A stretch of DNA of 64,000 nucleotides, taken from contig CM049316.1 in the NCBI GenBank assembly GCA_026874595.1, positions 51,715,676 to 51,779,675 of the forward strand, written 5' to 3'. Shown in pieces: positions 1 through 9,884 of the stretch; the stretch's first letter is position 1; each line of letters begins with the position of its first letter. The DNA comes from Sipunculus nudus (lineage: Eukaryota > Annelida > Sipuncula > Golfingiida > Sipunculidae). The translations under genes were made by a program, and so were the position numbers. Below the pieces are notes generated by a model that saw only the letters and a list, made by a program, of their open reading frames with translations, was not told the DNA's origin and did not search any database.

Positions 1-12
1 AATTTGTCACAG

Positions 13-73
13 TTCACTCAGGGCAACTGCCTTTCTCACTTAAGCCTGATCAGCCCAGTGCATTGGACTCAAG
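13..73 (+). other. possible internal exon at window edge
   Basis: A short stretch lies between an acceptor-like CACAG (8-12) and a strong donor AAG|GTAAGT at 73/74. Two of three frames are open. I do not recognise the peptide in either. It could be a real exon of a gene that begins upstream of the window, or chance splice-like sequence. Its last phase would fit the GMPR exon at 18214, but the peptide does not resemble the preceding GMP reductase exon, so I do not link them. Confidence 0.2.
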
Positions 74-611
74 GTAAGTTTGATGTATTTGCTTTATATT
101 TTGACCTGTCTATGCGTATTTGATGGCTTTCTCGTTCACAAGACAGGTGTCACAACCTATAATGACTTTTGCACAGTGTATATGTGCCTGCTTATTTCTA
201 CAGAGGAATTTGATATATCAGCCTGAAAATGGGCATATTTATATATATTTTAAAGCTTTGTCACATACAAGACTGTTGGTGCCACCTACAATAATTTTTG
301 CACAGTGTATGTCCCTGCTTATTTCTCATTAGGGGATATCAGCCTAAAATTGGGCATATGTATACATCTCTGATACCTTCGTCGTATACAAGACATGTAG
401 GCCTACTTGAAAAGTAATGGCCCAGCACTGAAGCATTATACCTGGTGTATAAACCATTGCACAGGTTTGCATTAGGCCTGTAGGCCTTGTTAATAAATAG
501 TTAAACTCTCATATCATTTGTGCTAGTGCTACTCTTGGCTATGGGCAACCTGTAATTGTTGTTTAACAGTTAACACTTTGTAAAAAGCATGAAAGATAAT
601 TAACATTACTT
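74..611. other. AT-rich non-coding, two diverged ~130-bp units
   Basis: No gene is visible. Two diverged tandem copies share 'tttgcacagtgta' (about 168 and 297) and 'cctgcttatttct'. The same motifs, with 'gccacctaca', recur in the family B type array at 13.1-14.2 kb, so this is probably a remnant of such an array. Confidence 0.4.
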
Positions 612-1270
612 ACAGTGGACATTTTTTTCCTGTTAGTGCTGTGGATATAATTTTCACAGCATTTACACAAAAGCATTTCATCTGTTAAAATCTGAAATTT
701 GAAACCAGATGATAAAAACTGTAGATTTCATTCAAGTTTTCAAGCACCATGTCTTGATTGTTTACATCAAGTCAGTGGTATGCTGTGTGCTAGCTATATA
801 TAGGCAGTGTTACAGAACTCCTTCACTCATTTCCTACTGCCTCTGTGAGTGTGTGGGTCAGGCTTGCTCAGGAAGTAATTACCAGAGAGCCTCTCTCTCT
901 CTCTACCTCATACTCTCTCATCCCCATGCCTCCCTTCCTCCCACCACCCCATTCTGTTGACAGGTACTATAAACCAGATAAATTAGCTATAAATGTTGAT
1001 GCAATTAAGAAATGTGAATACACTGAAATATTCACATATATGTTATACTGTAAGTTTATAGTAACATTTTCAAACCTGGAAAATTGATGTAAAAAAAGGA
1101 ATTAATGCAAATATTGTTACTTTTTTCCTGGCTCAGTAGAATTGGAATTAAAATAATTTTTTAACTTTGTTTCTCCATCTTTTTGCCTGTTTTAAAGATT
1201 TAATTGTTATGAATAAACTTTATTTTCCTGTAAGCACTGTTGAATCAAATTTCATATCCTGAATGTATAT

Positions 1271-1427
1271 TGTTACGAAGACAAATTGCTCTGGGGGAAA
1301 TAATGGGCCGATCCGGGATTCGAACCCATGTCGGTGGCCCACATGTCCGGCGTTCTAACCGCTTTGCTAGAAAAGCAAGCTTCACTAGGAGTCAGTTCAG
1401 TCCGCTTTTTATAACACTCCGTATACA
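1271..1427 (-). repeat. TRIM 3' LTR (downstream copy)
   Basis: 157 bp, nearly identical to 1579-1732. Differences include TGTTACGAAG versus TGTTATGAAG and GTATACA versus GTAACA at the ends. It keeps intact A and B box matches. Confidence 0.85.
1316..1369 (-). promoter_or_regulatory. internal pol III promoter (A and B boxes) in TRIM LTR
   Basis: On the minus strand, TAGCAAAGCGG (1359-1369) fits the A-box pattern TRGYNNARNNG. GGTTCGAATCC (1316-1326) is a perfect B box, inside a T-arm-like GGGTTCGAATCCC hairpin. Spacing is tRNA-like. The 3' acceptor-like TCGGCCCA remains, but the 5' acceptor strand and anticodon stem are degenerate, so a working tRNA is unlikely. Confidence 0.75.
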
Positions 1428-1436
1428 CCCCCTCTT
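1428..1436 (-). other. polypurine tract of the TRIM
   Basis: Minus-strand AAGAGGGGG directly precedes the 3' LTR, where plus-strand DNA synthesis would be primed. Confidence 0.65.
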
Positions 1437-1558
1437 AATAGTGTTCCGCTATCAGAACAAGATGAATCATCCCAGGAGTCACACTTTTGGTGAACTAGGT
1501 GGCGGTAATTGCTCAATTACTTCAAACTGCCATTCCCCAGGCCACAAAGTTTGCCGTC

Positions 1559-1576
1559 ATCCCGGACGAGCCCCTA
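1559..1576 (-). other. primer binding site, tRNA-Pro type
   Basis: Minus-strand TAGGGGCTCGTCCGGGAT starts two bases downstream of the 5' LTR, the usual place for a PBS. Confidence 0.75.
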
Positions 1577-1578
1577 TT

Positions 1579-1732
1579 TGTTATGAAGACAAATTGCTCA
1601 GTGAAATAATGGGCCGATCCGGGATTTGAACCCATGTCGGTGGCGCACATGTCCGTTGTTCAAACTGCTTTGCTAGAAAAGCAAGCTTCACTAGCGAGTC
1701 AGTTCGGTCTGCTTTTATGTCACCCCGTAACA
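1579..1732 (-). repeat. TRIM 5' LTR (upstream copy)
   Basis: 154 bp. The B box here has one change (GGTTCAAATCC), so the other LTR is closer to the pol III consensus. The terminal TGTTA...GTAACA inverted ends are typical of LTRs. Confidence 0.85.
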
Positions 1733-1818
1733 ATATGCAAGGGTGTTGTAACTCCCACCATCCCCTTCTCCCACCCCACTGAGTCCTTACTTATTGGCAC
1801 TTTGAACAATAGTTCTAT

Positions 1819-2849
1819 TGTAGACTGGCCCAGTCCATGAAATAGTTATGACTTAATTGTTGCTTCTGACAGAGAAATCAAACATTCCTGCGTTGTATCA
1901 TACTTAGTATCGGTACTGCCATCTTGCGGCAACTCATATAACTAGTTTACCGATATCTGACCCTCTTATTCGTGGACTGGTAATCTTGGCTGATTCCCAG
2001 ACGGTCAGCGCTACACATCACCGCCTCACTGAACTAAGGTCTTTTCCAGTGACGTCAGCAGTGGTCTTTCCCAGAATCTTTTTCAAAACCAACATGGTTC
2101 ATTCAGTCATCGCCTATTCCCATTTGATTTGTCTCAATATTTTAGGCCGTCGCTTATGTTCAGTTAGGCGAGACTTTAAAACACTTTATCCCTCAGCTTC
2201 AGTGTTAACGTTTATGGGACCACCACTATTGACAATACGCCTAACAAACTCTGGATCAGCCAATCAGCCCAAGATATTCAGGTGCACACGCAGTCAAACT
2301 GTTCCAGCTGACTGAAACGATCACCATTCACGAGTCACAATTTGACAGTCAATACAAGGGTTTTGACAAATGCTGCCAGCTGCTCTTGTCATCTCGGCAG
2401 AGGGAATTTTACTGGACCTGTCGGTACAAAATTGTTGCAATAGTGTCTACAATATGCACTTACATTTGGCCCATGGGCCGTAATATTCGTTCAGCAGAGG
2501 TATATCATAGGACACGAAGGTCCATGTGTGGAATATCTGACTACATGATTTCAGTGCGAATATTACCAAGCGGGTCGAACTGTGGGACTGCTGTTGGCGT
2601 TCTTATAGCACAATGCCACTCACATGAGGCTTGACAGCTTGATATGCAAATACAGGGAATTGTCAGGTCCTCAAAGAGCATTGTGACGCCTTAATATGCA
2701 AATATCAGGGATTCACCATACAGACTTTACAGGGCTTTAATGATAAGAGCTGGCACTGAGTAAAGTCTATCAGTACATGGAATCATGTTTTATTTTAAGC
2801 ATTTTATCAGTAAATGCAAATACTAAAGCCCAGGCAGGGCTAGTTCTTG
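1819..2849 (+). mobile_element. family C element, hairpin-ended, no target duplication
   Basis: Comparison with the empty paralogue (about 42555-42570, 'ttctattgctata') shows a precise ~1,031-bp insert compatible with insertion between two Ts and no duplication. Near the 5' end is a hairpin GACTGG-C-CCAGTC. About nine bases from the 3' end is AGCCC-aggca-GGGCT. No protein is encoded. Hairpin ends and T^T insertion suggest a non-autonomous Helitron/Helentron-type element. Orientation is inferred from the 3' hairpin. Confidence 0.5.
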
Positions 2850-2936
2850 TGCTATATAGCATAAAATTTAATAATTAAAGAAAATATATACAGAGAGACA
2901 GAGGTGTTGTATCTCCCATCATAACCAACCACTCCT

Positions 2937-2960
2937 CCCCCCCCCCCCCCCCCCCCCCCC
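2937..2960. repeat. poly(C) tract
   Basis: About 24 consecutive C. The same position in family A copies (40.64, 40.93, 41.48 kb and elsewhere) carries similar C runs, so it is a hotspot inherited with the repeat. Confidence 0.9.
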
Positions 2961-3097
2961 CATATCATGTCCTTCCACCTGTGGATGGGTACGTTAAGCA
3001 AATGTATACATATGATAAAATAGAAAAAAAGGTTTATTAAAAAATTGAATCTCATTAGACAAATGTGTTAACTGTTGAACTGTCAACAGCTTATCAA

Positions 3098-4822
3098 ACA
3101 AGTGGCCCATGGGCCATGACGCTCAGCTGAATTCAAGGAATGTTGAACAATGAGCAAAATGACTGCCAGAGTTCAAACAAATCATGAATTTTGTGAAGAG
3201 TCCTTAGAAATGGGTTTCAGTGGGCTTTTGGACAGATGACAACTTCATTTGAAGGTCTCATAAATAGAAAAAAAATGCGTAAAAATTTGAAAAAAATACA
3301 GGTAGTGCCACCAGTCTGCAGGAACTGATGAAACACTCCATGATCAATATATATCCAAAGAATCATGGCTATCAAGGCATTAGTTATTCAGATACTGAAG
3401 CTTTTGTTTGTATCAAATTTTTAATTATTCTTGGGGGTATTTATGAGCCCTATAGCTAAGAGAATATGGGTAACAGAATCCTAATTTCAGGTTTCCAAAG
3501 AGATTTTTCATTAGTCTCCCTGGATGTCAAGTAAGAAGATTCTAGGTTCAGCAGTTACAGTTTTGCCATGTAAACAGATGACCACTTCATTTGAAGGTCT
3601 CCTAAAAAGAGAAAAAATGACTAAAAAATTGAAAAAAATACAGGTGGCGCCACCAGTTTGCAGGAACTGATGGAACACTCCATGATCAATATGCCTGCAA
3701 AGAATCATGGAGATCAATGCATTAGTTATTCAGATACTGGAGCTTTTGTATCAAATTTTTAATTATTCTGAGGGGTACTTACTACGAAGGATATGGGTAA
3801 TAGAGACCTAATTTCAGGTTTTCACAGAGACTTTTCATAAACCTCCCTTGATGTCAAGTTAGAAGAATATAGGTCCAGCGGTTACGATTTGTGCCCTGTT
3901 AACAGATGACAGCTTCTTTGAAGGTCTCAAAAATAAAGAAAAAAAGAGAAAAAATTGGAAAAAATACAGGTGGCGCCACCAGTCTGCAGGAAGTGATGGA
4001 ACATCCCTTGATCATTATTCATGCAAAGAATCATGGTGATCAATGCAGTGGCTATTCAGATACTTGAGCCCTTGTATCAAATTTTGCATTATTCTGGGGG
4101 GTACTTCGGAGCCCCGTAGCTCCAAGGATATGGGTAACAGAGACCAAATTTCAGGTTTTCAAGGAGATTTTTCATGGACCTCCCTGGATATTAAGTTTGA
4201 AGATTCCAGGTCCAGTGGTTACGAATTGTGCCCTGTTAACAGATGACAGTTTCATTGCAGGTCTGAAAAAAAAGAGAAAAAAAATTCGTAAAAATTGGAA
4301 AAAATATAGGTGGCACCACCAGTCTACAGGAAGTGACAGAATATCCCATGATCAATATTCATGCAAAGAATCATGGTGATCAATGCAGTAGTTATTCAGA
4401 TACTTGAGCCCTTGTATCAAAATTTGCATTATTCTGGGGGGGTACTTTGGAGCCCCATAGCTCCAAGGATATGGGTAACAGAGATCTAATTTCAGGTTTT
4501 CAAGGAGATTTTTCATGGACCTCTAAGACTGCATGGGGTTCATGATCCTAGCCCTTACGCTTTCGATTTGTTACCTGCTAACGGATGGCCGGACTGAAGG
4601 AAGACGGACAATGACCAATTGCTATAGCTCAGCATGACAGAGTCAGCTGAGCTAAAATTACAGGGGACCCCACCAGTCTTCAGGATCTGAAGAAACCAAT
4701 CATAATCAATAAACACACTAGATTTCAGGACACTAGATGAAACCACAGCTGAGAAACTGATAAAATTGCTGGGCAAAGGGTGATCGCTATAGCTCAGATG
4801 ACTTTCAGTCAGCTGAGCTAAA
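3098..4822 (-). mobile_element. short family A element, inverted
   Basis: It starts at 'aacaagtggcccatggg' and ends 'tcagctgagctaaaa', i.e. on the minus strand 5' TTTTAGCTCAGCTGACTG... and 3' ...CACTTGTT. The empty paralogue at 42787 reads 'tcaaaaagtt', so the element sits within an A run (T run on its own strand) with no duplication. The 5' end forms a hairpin from AGCTCAGCTGAC and its near-complement. The 3' end carries the palindrome-like TGRCCCATGGGYCA. The inside is a tandem array with no coding sequence. Confidence 0.65.
3180..4560 (-). repeat. ~335-bp tandem array inside family A
   Basis: The landmark 'ggtggcgccaccagtctgcagg' or a variant occurs near 3301, 3643, 3969 and 4309, so periods are 342, 326 and 340 bp. 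Each unit also has 'gatttttcatggacctcc' and 'tgccctgttaacagatga'. The same monomer fills the other short family A copies. Confidence 0.8.
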
Positions 4823-5355
4823 AAGTAACCAATGGAAATGCATGGTCAGAACTCAAATTATTAGCAGCAACAGTCTCTTCAATCATATCAACCAACCATG
4901 GCCGAGATAACCTCTTCCTCTCAGAATTTATCTACATTTCATAATATTTTAGATTTTAACCTTCCAGGTGTTTAAGTACTGTTGAATTCTTGTCCCCCTC
5001 TCTCTCATTTTCTCTCTACATCCACCTCCTTGCTGCCCTCACTGTCCCCTTCTCCCAACCCTCCCAATGTCAGCCTCAGTAAACAAGAACAAGATGAATC
5101 AGATATATACATAAATATTATATTTTGTATAACTATTTGTCCATAGGTACCTATGTACATGCCAGAAATTATGTCAATATTGTATAATATGTTGACATGG
5201 TGGGCATCAAAATAATGTACCTTGTCAAGACTGAAGAGATATCTTGTCATAAATCCCCTCATCAGCATAGTTAATCATAACATCAGATCTGTCAAATTGA
5301 AATCTTGCAGACTTCCATACACTATAGGTCCTTCAACAAATAGCCTTATCATCAT

Positions 5356-7968
5356 TGTATCCCCAGACAAAGTCGGGGGATACTGTTTTCATACCGGTCC
5401 CGCCGCCGCTGCCGCATATAAATCTTGTTGGCGCGATAACCCAAAAAATATTTCACGGAACTTTACCAAACTTGGTATATGTATAGATATGGGTAAGAGG
5501 ACGACGCCTATTTAAAATGAGGTCATGACCTTTACTAGGAGAGTGTCCTTGACCTTGAATAGGTCCAATTTTGGGGAAAATCACACAAATTCTTTAATAT
5601 CTCAGGAAATCTTTCATGGATTTATCCCAAAATCAAGTTGATGGAAGATCATGGATAGGGTTGTCATGTTCCAGAAACTGGTGGCGCCACCTATTATTCT
5701 TTACTTGTTTTCGTGCCGTTTAATACCCCCAAAATTGTCACCTTACAGTACTGTGAGCATTATTAGTCAAAAACTAATGGACAGATTTCTTTTATATTAT
5801 GCATATACATAGGTATGGGTTATGGGATGATGTTTATTTAAATTGGGGTCATGACCTTTCCCATGATAGTGGCCTTGACCTTGAATATTGCCATATATGG
5901 TGAAAATCACACACCTCTTATGATATCTCCAGTGTTGATAGACATATGGATTTCAAACATGACTTATGTATGGCCCACCACTAAAGTAAGAACCCTATAG
6001 GTTCTAGGGTCATGAGGTCAAAGGTCAAGGTCACTGGACTGGCATTTTAAAAGATACTGTGGATGCATTTTAAGCCAAACTTTCATCCCAGGTCTTCCAT
6101 CTTGAATATATAGCTCACTTGCCAAAAGTGGATGATCCATATAAATTTTGGGGTCACAAGGTCAAAGGTCAAGGCCACAGGAGCTATCTGTCAAAAAATT
6201 AGTTTCTAGATGATAATTCCTTCTTTTATTGATGTATTGATTTCAAATTTGACTTATATATGTCCCATTGAAAAAGCAAGACTCCAATTGATTTTGGGGT
6301 CATGAGGTCAAAGGTCAAGGTTACAGGACAAATCTTTAAAAAGATTGTGGATGCATTTTCAGCCAAACATTTCATCTCAGACCTTTCATCTAGCACATAT
6401 AAGTCATCTGCCAATAGAGGAAGACCCCTATCAGTTTTGAGGTCACAAGGTCAAAGGTGAAGGTCACAGGAGCCATCTGTCCAAAAATTAGTTTCTGGAT
6501 GATAATTCCTGCTTTTATTGATGTATGGATTTCAAACTTGACTTGTATTTGACCCATTGGAAAAGCAAGACCCGAATTGATTTCTGGGTCATGAGGTCAA
6601 AGGTCAAGGTCACAGGAAACCTTTTTTAAAAGATTGTGGATGCATTTTCAGCCAAACAATTCATCTCAGATCTTTCATCTTGCACATATAGTTCACCTGC
6701 CAAGAGTGGAAGACCCCTATCAGTTTTGAGGTCACAAGGGTAAAGGTAAAGGTCACAGGAGCCATCTGTCCACAAATTAGTTTCTGGATGATAATTCCTT
6801 CTTTTATTGATGTATGGATTTCAAACTTGACTTGTATATGACCCATTGGAAAAGCAAGACCTGAATTGGTTTTGGGGTCATGAGGTCAAAGGTCAAGGTC
6901 ACAGGACACATCTTTAAAAAGATTGTGGATGCATTTTCAGCCAAACATTTCATCTCAGATCTTTCATCTTGCACATATAGTTCACCTGCCAAGAGAGGAA
7001 GTCCCCTATCAGTTTTGAGGTCACCAGGTCAAAGGTGAAGGTCACAGGAGCCATCTGTCCAAAAATTAGTTTCTGGATGATAATTCCTTCTTTTATTGAT
7101 GTATGGATTTCAAACTTGACTTGTATTTGACCCATTGGAAAAGCAAGACCCAAATTAATTTCTAGGTCACGAGGTCAAAGGTCAAGGTCACAGGAAATCT
7201 CTTTAAAAAGATTGTGGATGCATTTTCAGCCAAACAATTCATCTCAGATCTTTCATCTTGCACATATAGTTCACCTGCCAGGAGTGGAAGACCCCTATCA
7301 GTTTTGAGGTAACTAGGTCAAAGGTGAAGGTCACAGGAGCCATCTGTCCAAAAATTAGTTTTTGGATGATAATTCCTGTTTTTATTGATGTTTGGATTTT
7401 AAACTTGACTTGTATATGTCCCATTGGAAAAGCAAGACCCCAATTGATTTTGGGGTCATGAGGTCAAAGGTCAAGGTCACAGGACACATCTTTAAAAAGA
7501 TGTGGATGCATTTTCAGCCAAACATTTCTTCTCAGATCTTTCATCTTGCACATATAGTTCTCCTGCCAAGAGAGGAAGAACACTATCAATTTTGAGGTCA
7601 CAAGGTCAAAGGTGAAGGTCACAGGAGCCATCTGTCCAAAAATTAGTTTCTGGATGATAATTCCTGCTTTTTTTTGATGTATGGATTTCAAACTTGACTT
7701 GTATATGTCCCATTGGAAAAGCAAGACCCCAATTGATTTCTGGGTCATGAGGTCAAAGGTCAAGGTCACAGGACACATCTTTAAAAAGATCAAGGTCACA
7801 GGACCAATATCACCAACAAGATTGTGGATTGTTAGCTGGAAGAAACAATTAATATGCCAAGTGTCAGTATATGCTGCTAAAAATGGGGGTCTATTCTTAA
7901 AGGAGGGGGGGGGGGGCCTACTATGTCTGGGGATACTCTGGTACCTGCGGTGCCAAGAAATGTCTAGT
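5356..7968 (+). mobile_element. family B element with asymmetric inverted ends
   Basis: The empty paralogue (about 43340, 'atcattctaccac') against the filled site ('atcat'...'tctactac') defines an insert of 2,613 bp between two Ts without duplication. The 5' end TGTATCCCCAGAC folds back on GGGGGATAC. The 3' end repeats GTCTGGGGATAC in inverted form, followed by the hairpin GGTACctgcgGTGCC and a ~13-base tail. Terminal repeat at the 5' end but subterminal at the 3' end, a 3' hairpin, T^T insertion and an internal tandem array match the Helentron/HINE design. No Rep/helicase sequence is present, so it is non-autonomous. Confidence 0.65.
6010..7800 (+). repeat. 289-bp tandem array with AGGTCA direct repeats
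   Basis: The landmark 'gatgtatggatttcaaa' recurs at 6231, 6520, 6809, 7099, 7387 and 7676, giving periods of 289, 289, 290, 288 and 289 bp, about six units. Each unit contains two related cores, the best being AGGTCAAAGGTCAAGGTCA. Open frames on both strands here are products of the repeat, not genes. Confidence 0.9.
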
Positions 7969-8199
7969 TCTACTACTGCTTATTACTGCTGTCATCGCAT
8001 TCATATTTGCTCAAATATATCAATATTTTCAACCCCTCCCAAATAAATAAAATTAAACCACTATATTTTACTCCATATTAATCCATCAGTCAGGTTATTT
8101 CATGTATCATGTACTCATATATTACATTATATTCCTTTATAATAGCCCAGCATGTCCATGATATTCATAAGCTTTATCAACTCACAATGGGGATACATT

Positions 8200-8812
8200 T
8201 ATTGGCCACCTGTCTTAAGGAAATGAGGAAACACTCCATGACCAATATGCATGCAAAGAATCATGGTGATCAATGCATTAGTTGTTCAGATAATGGAGCT
8301 TTTGTACTTCTGAGCCCCATAGCTTAAAGGATATGGGTAACAGAAACCTAATTTCAGGTTTCCAAGGAGATTTTTCATGGACCTCTCAGACTGCATGGGG
8401 TTCATGATCCTAGCCCTTACGCTTTTGATTTGTTACCTGCTAACGGATGGCCGGACTGAAGGAAGACGGACAATGACCCATTGCTATAGCTCAGCATGAC
8501 AAAGTCAGCTGAGCTAAAATTACAGGGGACCCCACCAGTCTTCAGGATCTGAAGAAACCAATCATAATCAATAAACACACCAGATTTCAGGACACTAGAT
8601 GAAACCACAGCTGAGAATCTGATAAAATTGCTGTTATTTGACTGTCTCAAAAACAAAACAAAAACTGTAAAAATTAGAAAAAATACAGGTGGTGCCACAA
8701 GTTTTCTGGTTCTGACAAACCAGTCATGGTCAGTATTTAAAGGCCCAAGGATTACCATTTTTGCCCTGCTAACGGACGGACCACGGACAGTCAGCTGAAC
8801 TAAAACCTATTA
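8200..8812 (-). repeat. family A fragment(s), inverted
   Basis: It begins inside the ~335-bp monomer ('caccnngtctnnaggaa') and contains the family A terminus 'gtcagctgagctaaaa' at about 8505-8520. A second similar stretch ends 'cagtcagctgaactaaaa' at 8805. It joins the truncated end of the long family A copy. Confidence 0.6.
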
Positions 8813-9595
8813 CAAGGAACAACAAAGGAAATGAAAGTAAACTATAGAAATTATCCTATGTGACACAATTATAAATCAAAGGAACAGAACACTCACCAGA
8901 CATGATGAGGGGACAGCTTCTTATACCATCTCCACATTTTATTAGATCCTTGCAGACTTCTGCAAGTATGGCATCTTAACTCATCTGCATGCCTTTTACT
9001 ATCCCTTTAGGGCACAGTCATATTATAAATGTCCAGCAGCATAACATGGTTGCTCATATTAGATATTGACTATATAGTACAGCGCTTAGCAATACCGCAA
9101 ACAAAATATTATTAGATTGTAACAAAGAGTGATAAAACTTATATGTTCTGTTTGTATATATGTTACAGTCAATGTGTAAAATCAGTCAATTTGTAAATTG
9201 CCTGAAATTTTCAGTAAAGTTACAAATTGCCTTATTCACTCAGGCATTTTACCAAATGACTGAAATTTTCAGGCATTTTAAAAATTGACTGAAAAATCAG
9301 TCCAAATATTTAACAGATTGACTTAAATTTTGAATTGGTGTAAGGCAAGTCATTTATTTAAAATAGATTATTATAATGACATATATGTATTCTAATATGG
9401 TAAACCTTGCAAATTTTGAGTAAACTTTATATTTTTTCATCTTCTTTTTTGAGCTACATGTGTAATAATTTGTCATTTTATTTGTCATTGAGTTTGTCAT
9501 TGAGATGGACGGCAGCTGACAAAGCACAATACCATACACACAAGGGCATCACAAGGGCACAGGAGCATAATTATAATGGGTGTATTACACAGTAT
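8813..9595. other. AT-rich, no gene seen
   Basis: Nothing coding. Between about 9170 and 9340 short words 'actgaaaatt' and 'aattttcag' alternate with 'aaattgcctgaa', forming imperfect inverted repeats. Confidence 0.4.
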
Positions 9596-9599
9596 GAAA

Positions 9600-9840
9600 A
9601 TCAGGAGGCAGCTCTGTGACCTTGACCTTTGACCATGTAACTTCAAACTTAAAAAGGTTCTTCATATATGCGTGGGCGAGCCATATGTGAAAGATGAAAG
9701 GTTTTGGTGAAACATTTTGGCTTAAAATGGGTCCATCTTTTTCAAGAAGTAGGTCCTGTGGCCTTGACCTTTGACCCCATGACCTCAAAATCTATAGAGG
9801 GGTTCTTCATCTGTGGATAGGTTAGCCATATGTGAAAGAT
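9600..9840 (-). repeat. fragment of the AGGTCA-rich array, inverted
   Basis: Two copies of 'gaccttgacctttgacc' (9618 and 9760) with 'catatgtgaaagatgaaaggtt' are reverse complements of the array at 6.0-7.8 kb. Confidence 0.65.
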
Positions 9841-9884
9841 AAAAAGTGTTTGGTCAGAAGCACAGAAAAATCACAATAGAAGTA

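Larger units (their letters stand above)
1271..1732 (-). mobile_element. TRIM: miniature LTR retrotransposon with tRNA-like LTRs
   Basis: Two direct LTR-like repeats (1271-1427 and 1579-1732) begin TGTTA and end ACA. They flank 151 bp with no coding capacity. The element is bounded by ATAT (1267-1270) and ATAT (1733-1736), a 4-bp target duplication. Read on the minus strand, two bases after the upstream LTR comes TAGGGGCTCGTCCGGGAT, matching the tRNA-Pro primer site known from murine leukaemia virus at 17 of 18 bases. A polypurine tract AAGAGGGGG abuts the downstream LTR. The paralogous copy near 42480 lacks the insert. These are all the hallmarks of a terminal-repeat retrotransposon in miniature, which must be mobilised by another element's proteins. 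Unusually, both LTRs carry a tRNA-like sequence with A and B boxes. Confidence 0.88.
612..8190 (+). repeat. long family A repeat copy, split by four nested elements
   Basis: Blocks 612-775, 776-1270, 1737-1818, 2850-3097, 4823-5355 and 7969-8190 align in order with 39.71-39.86 kb and then 41.93-43.58 kb. Shared landmarks are the CT-rich run near 895/42050, 'caaccaaccatggcc' and 'cccaaataaataaaa'. The breaks in the alignment are exactly where the TRIM, family C, inverted family A and family B elements sit. No coding capacity was recognised. The 3' end is lost at about 8190, where it joins another family A fragment. Confidence 0.75.

Noticed and set aside
1300-1372. A true tRNA gene at the A/B boxes
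   Set aside because: The 5' acceptor strand and anticodon stem do not pair. The sequence is repeated within both LTRs of one element, so it is a tRNA-derived promoter.
6226-7799. Several 60-111-codon frames on the minus strand, repeated
   Set aside because: They are the same frame of the 289-bp satellite; no protein family fits.
6010-7800. Regular direct repeats as a CRISPR-like array
   Set aside because: Units are 289 bp with no short-repeat/unique-spacer structure, and the DNA is eukaryotic.
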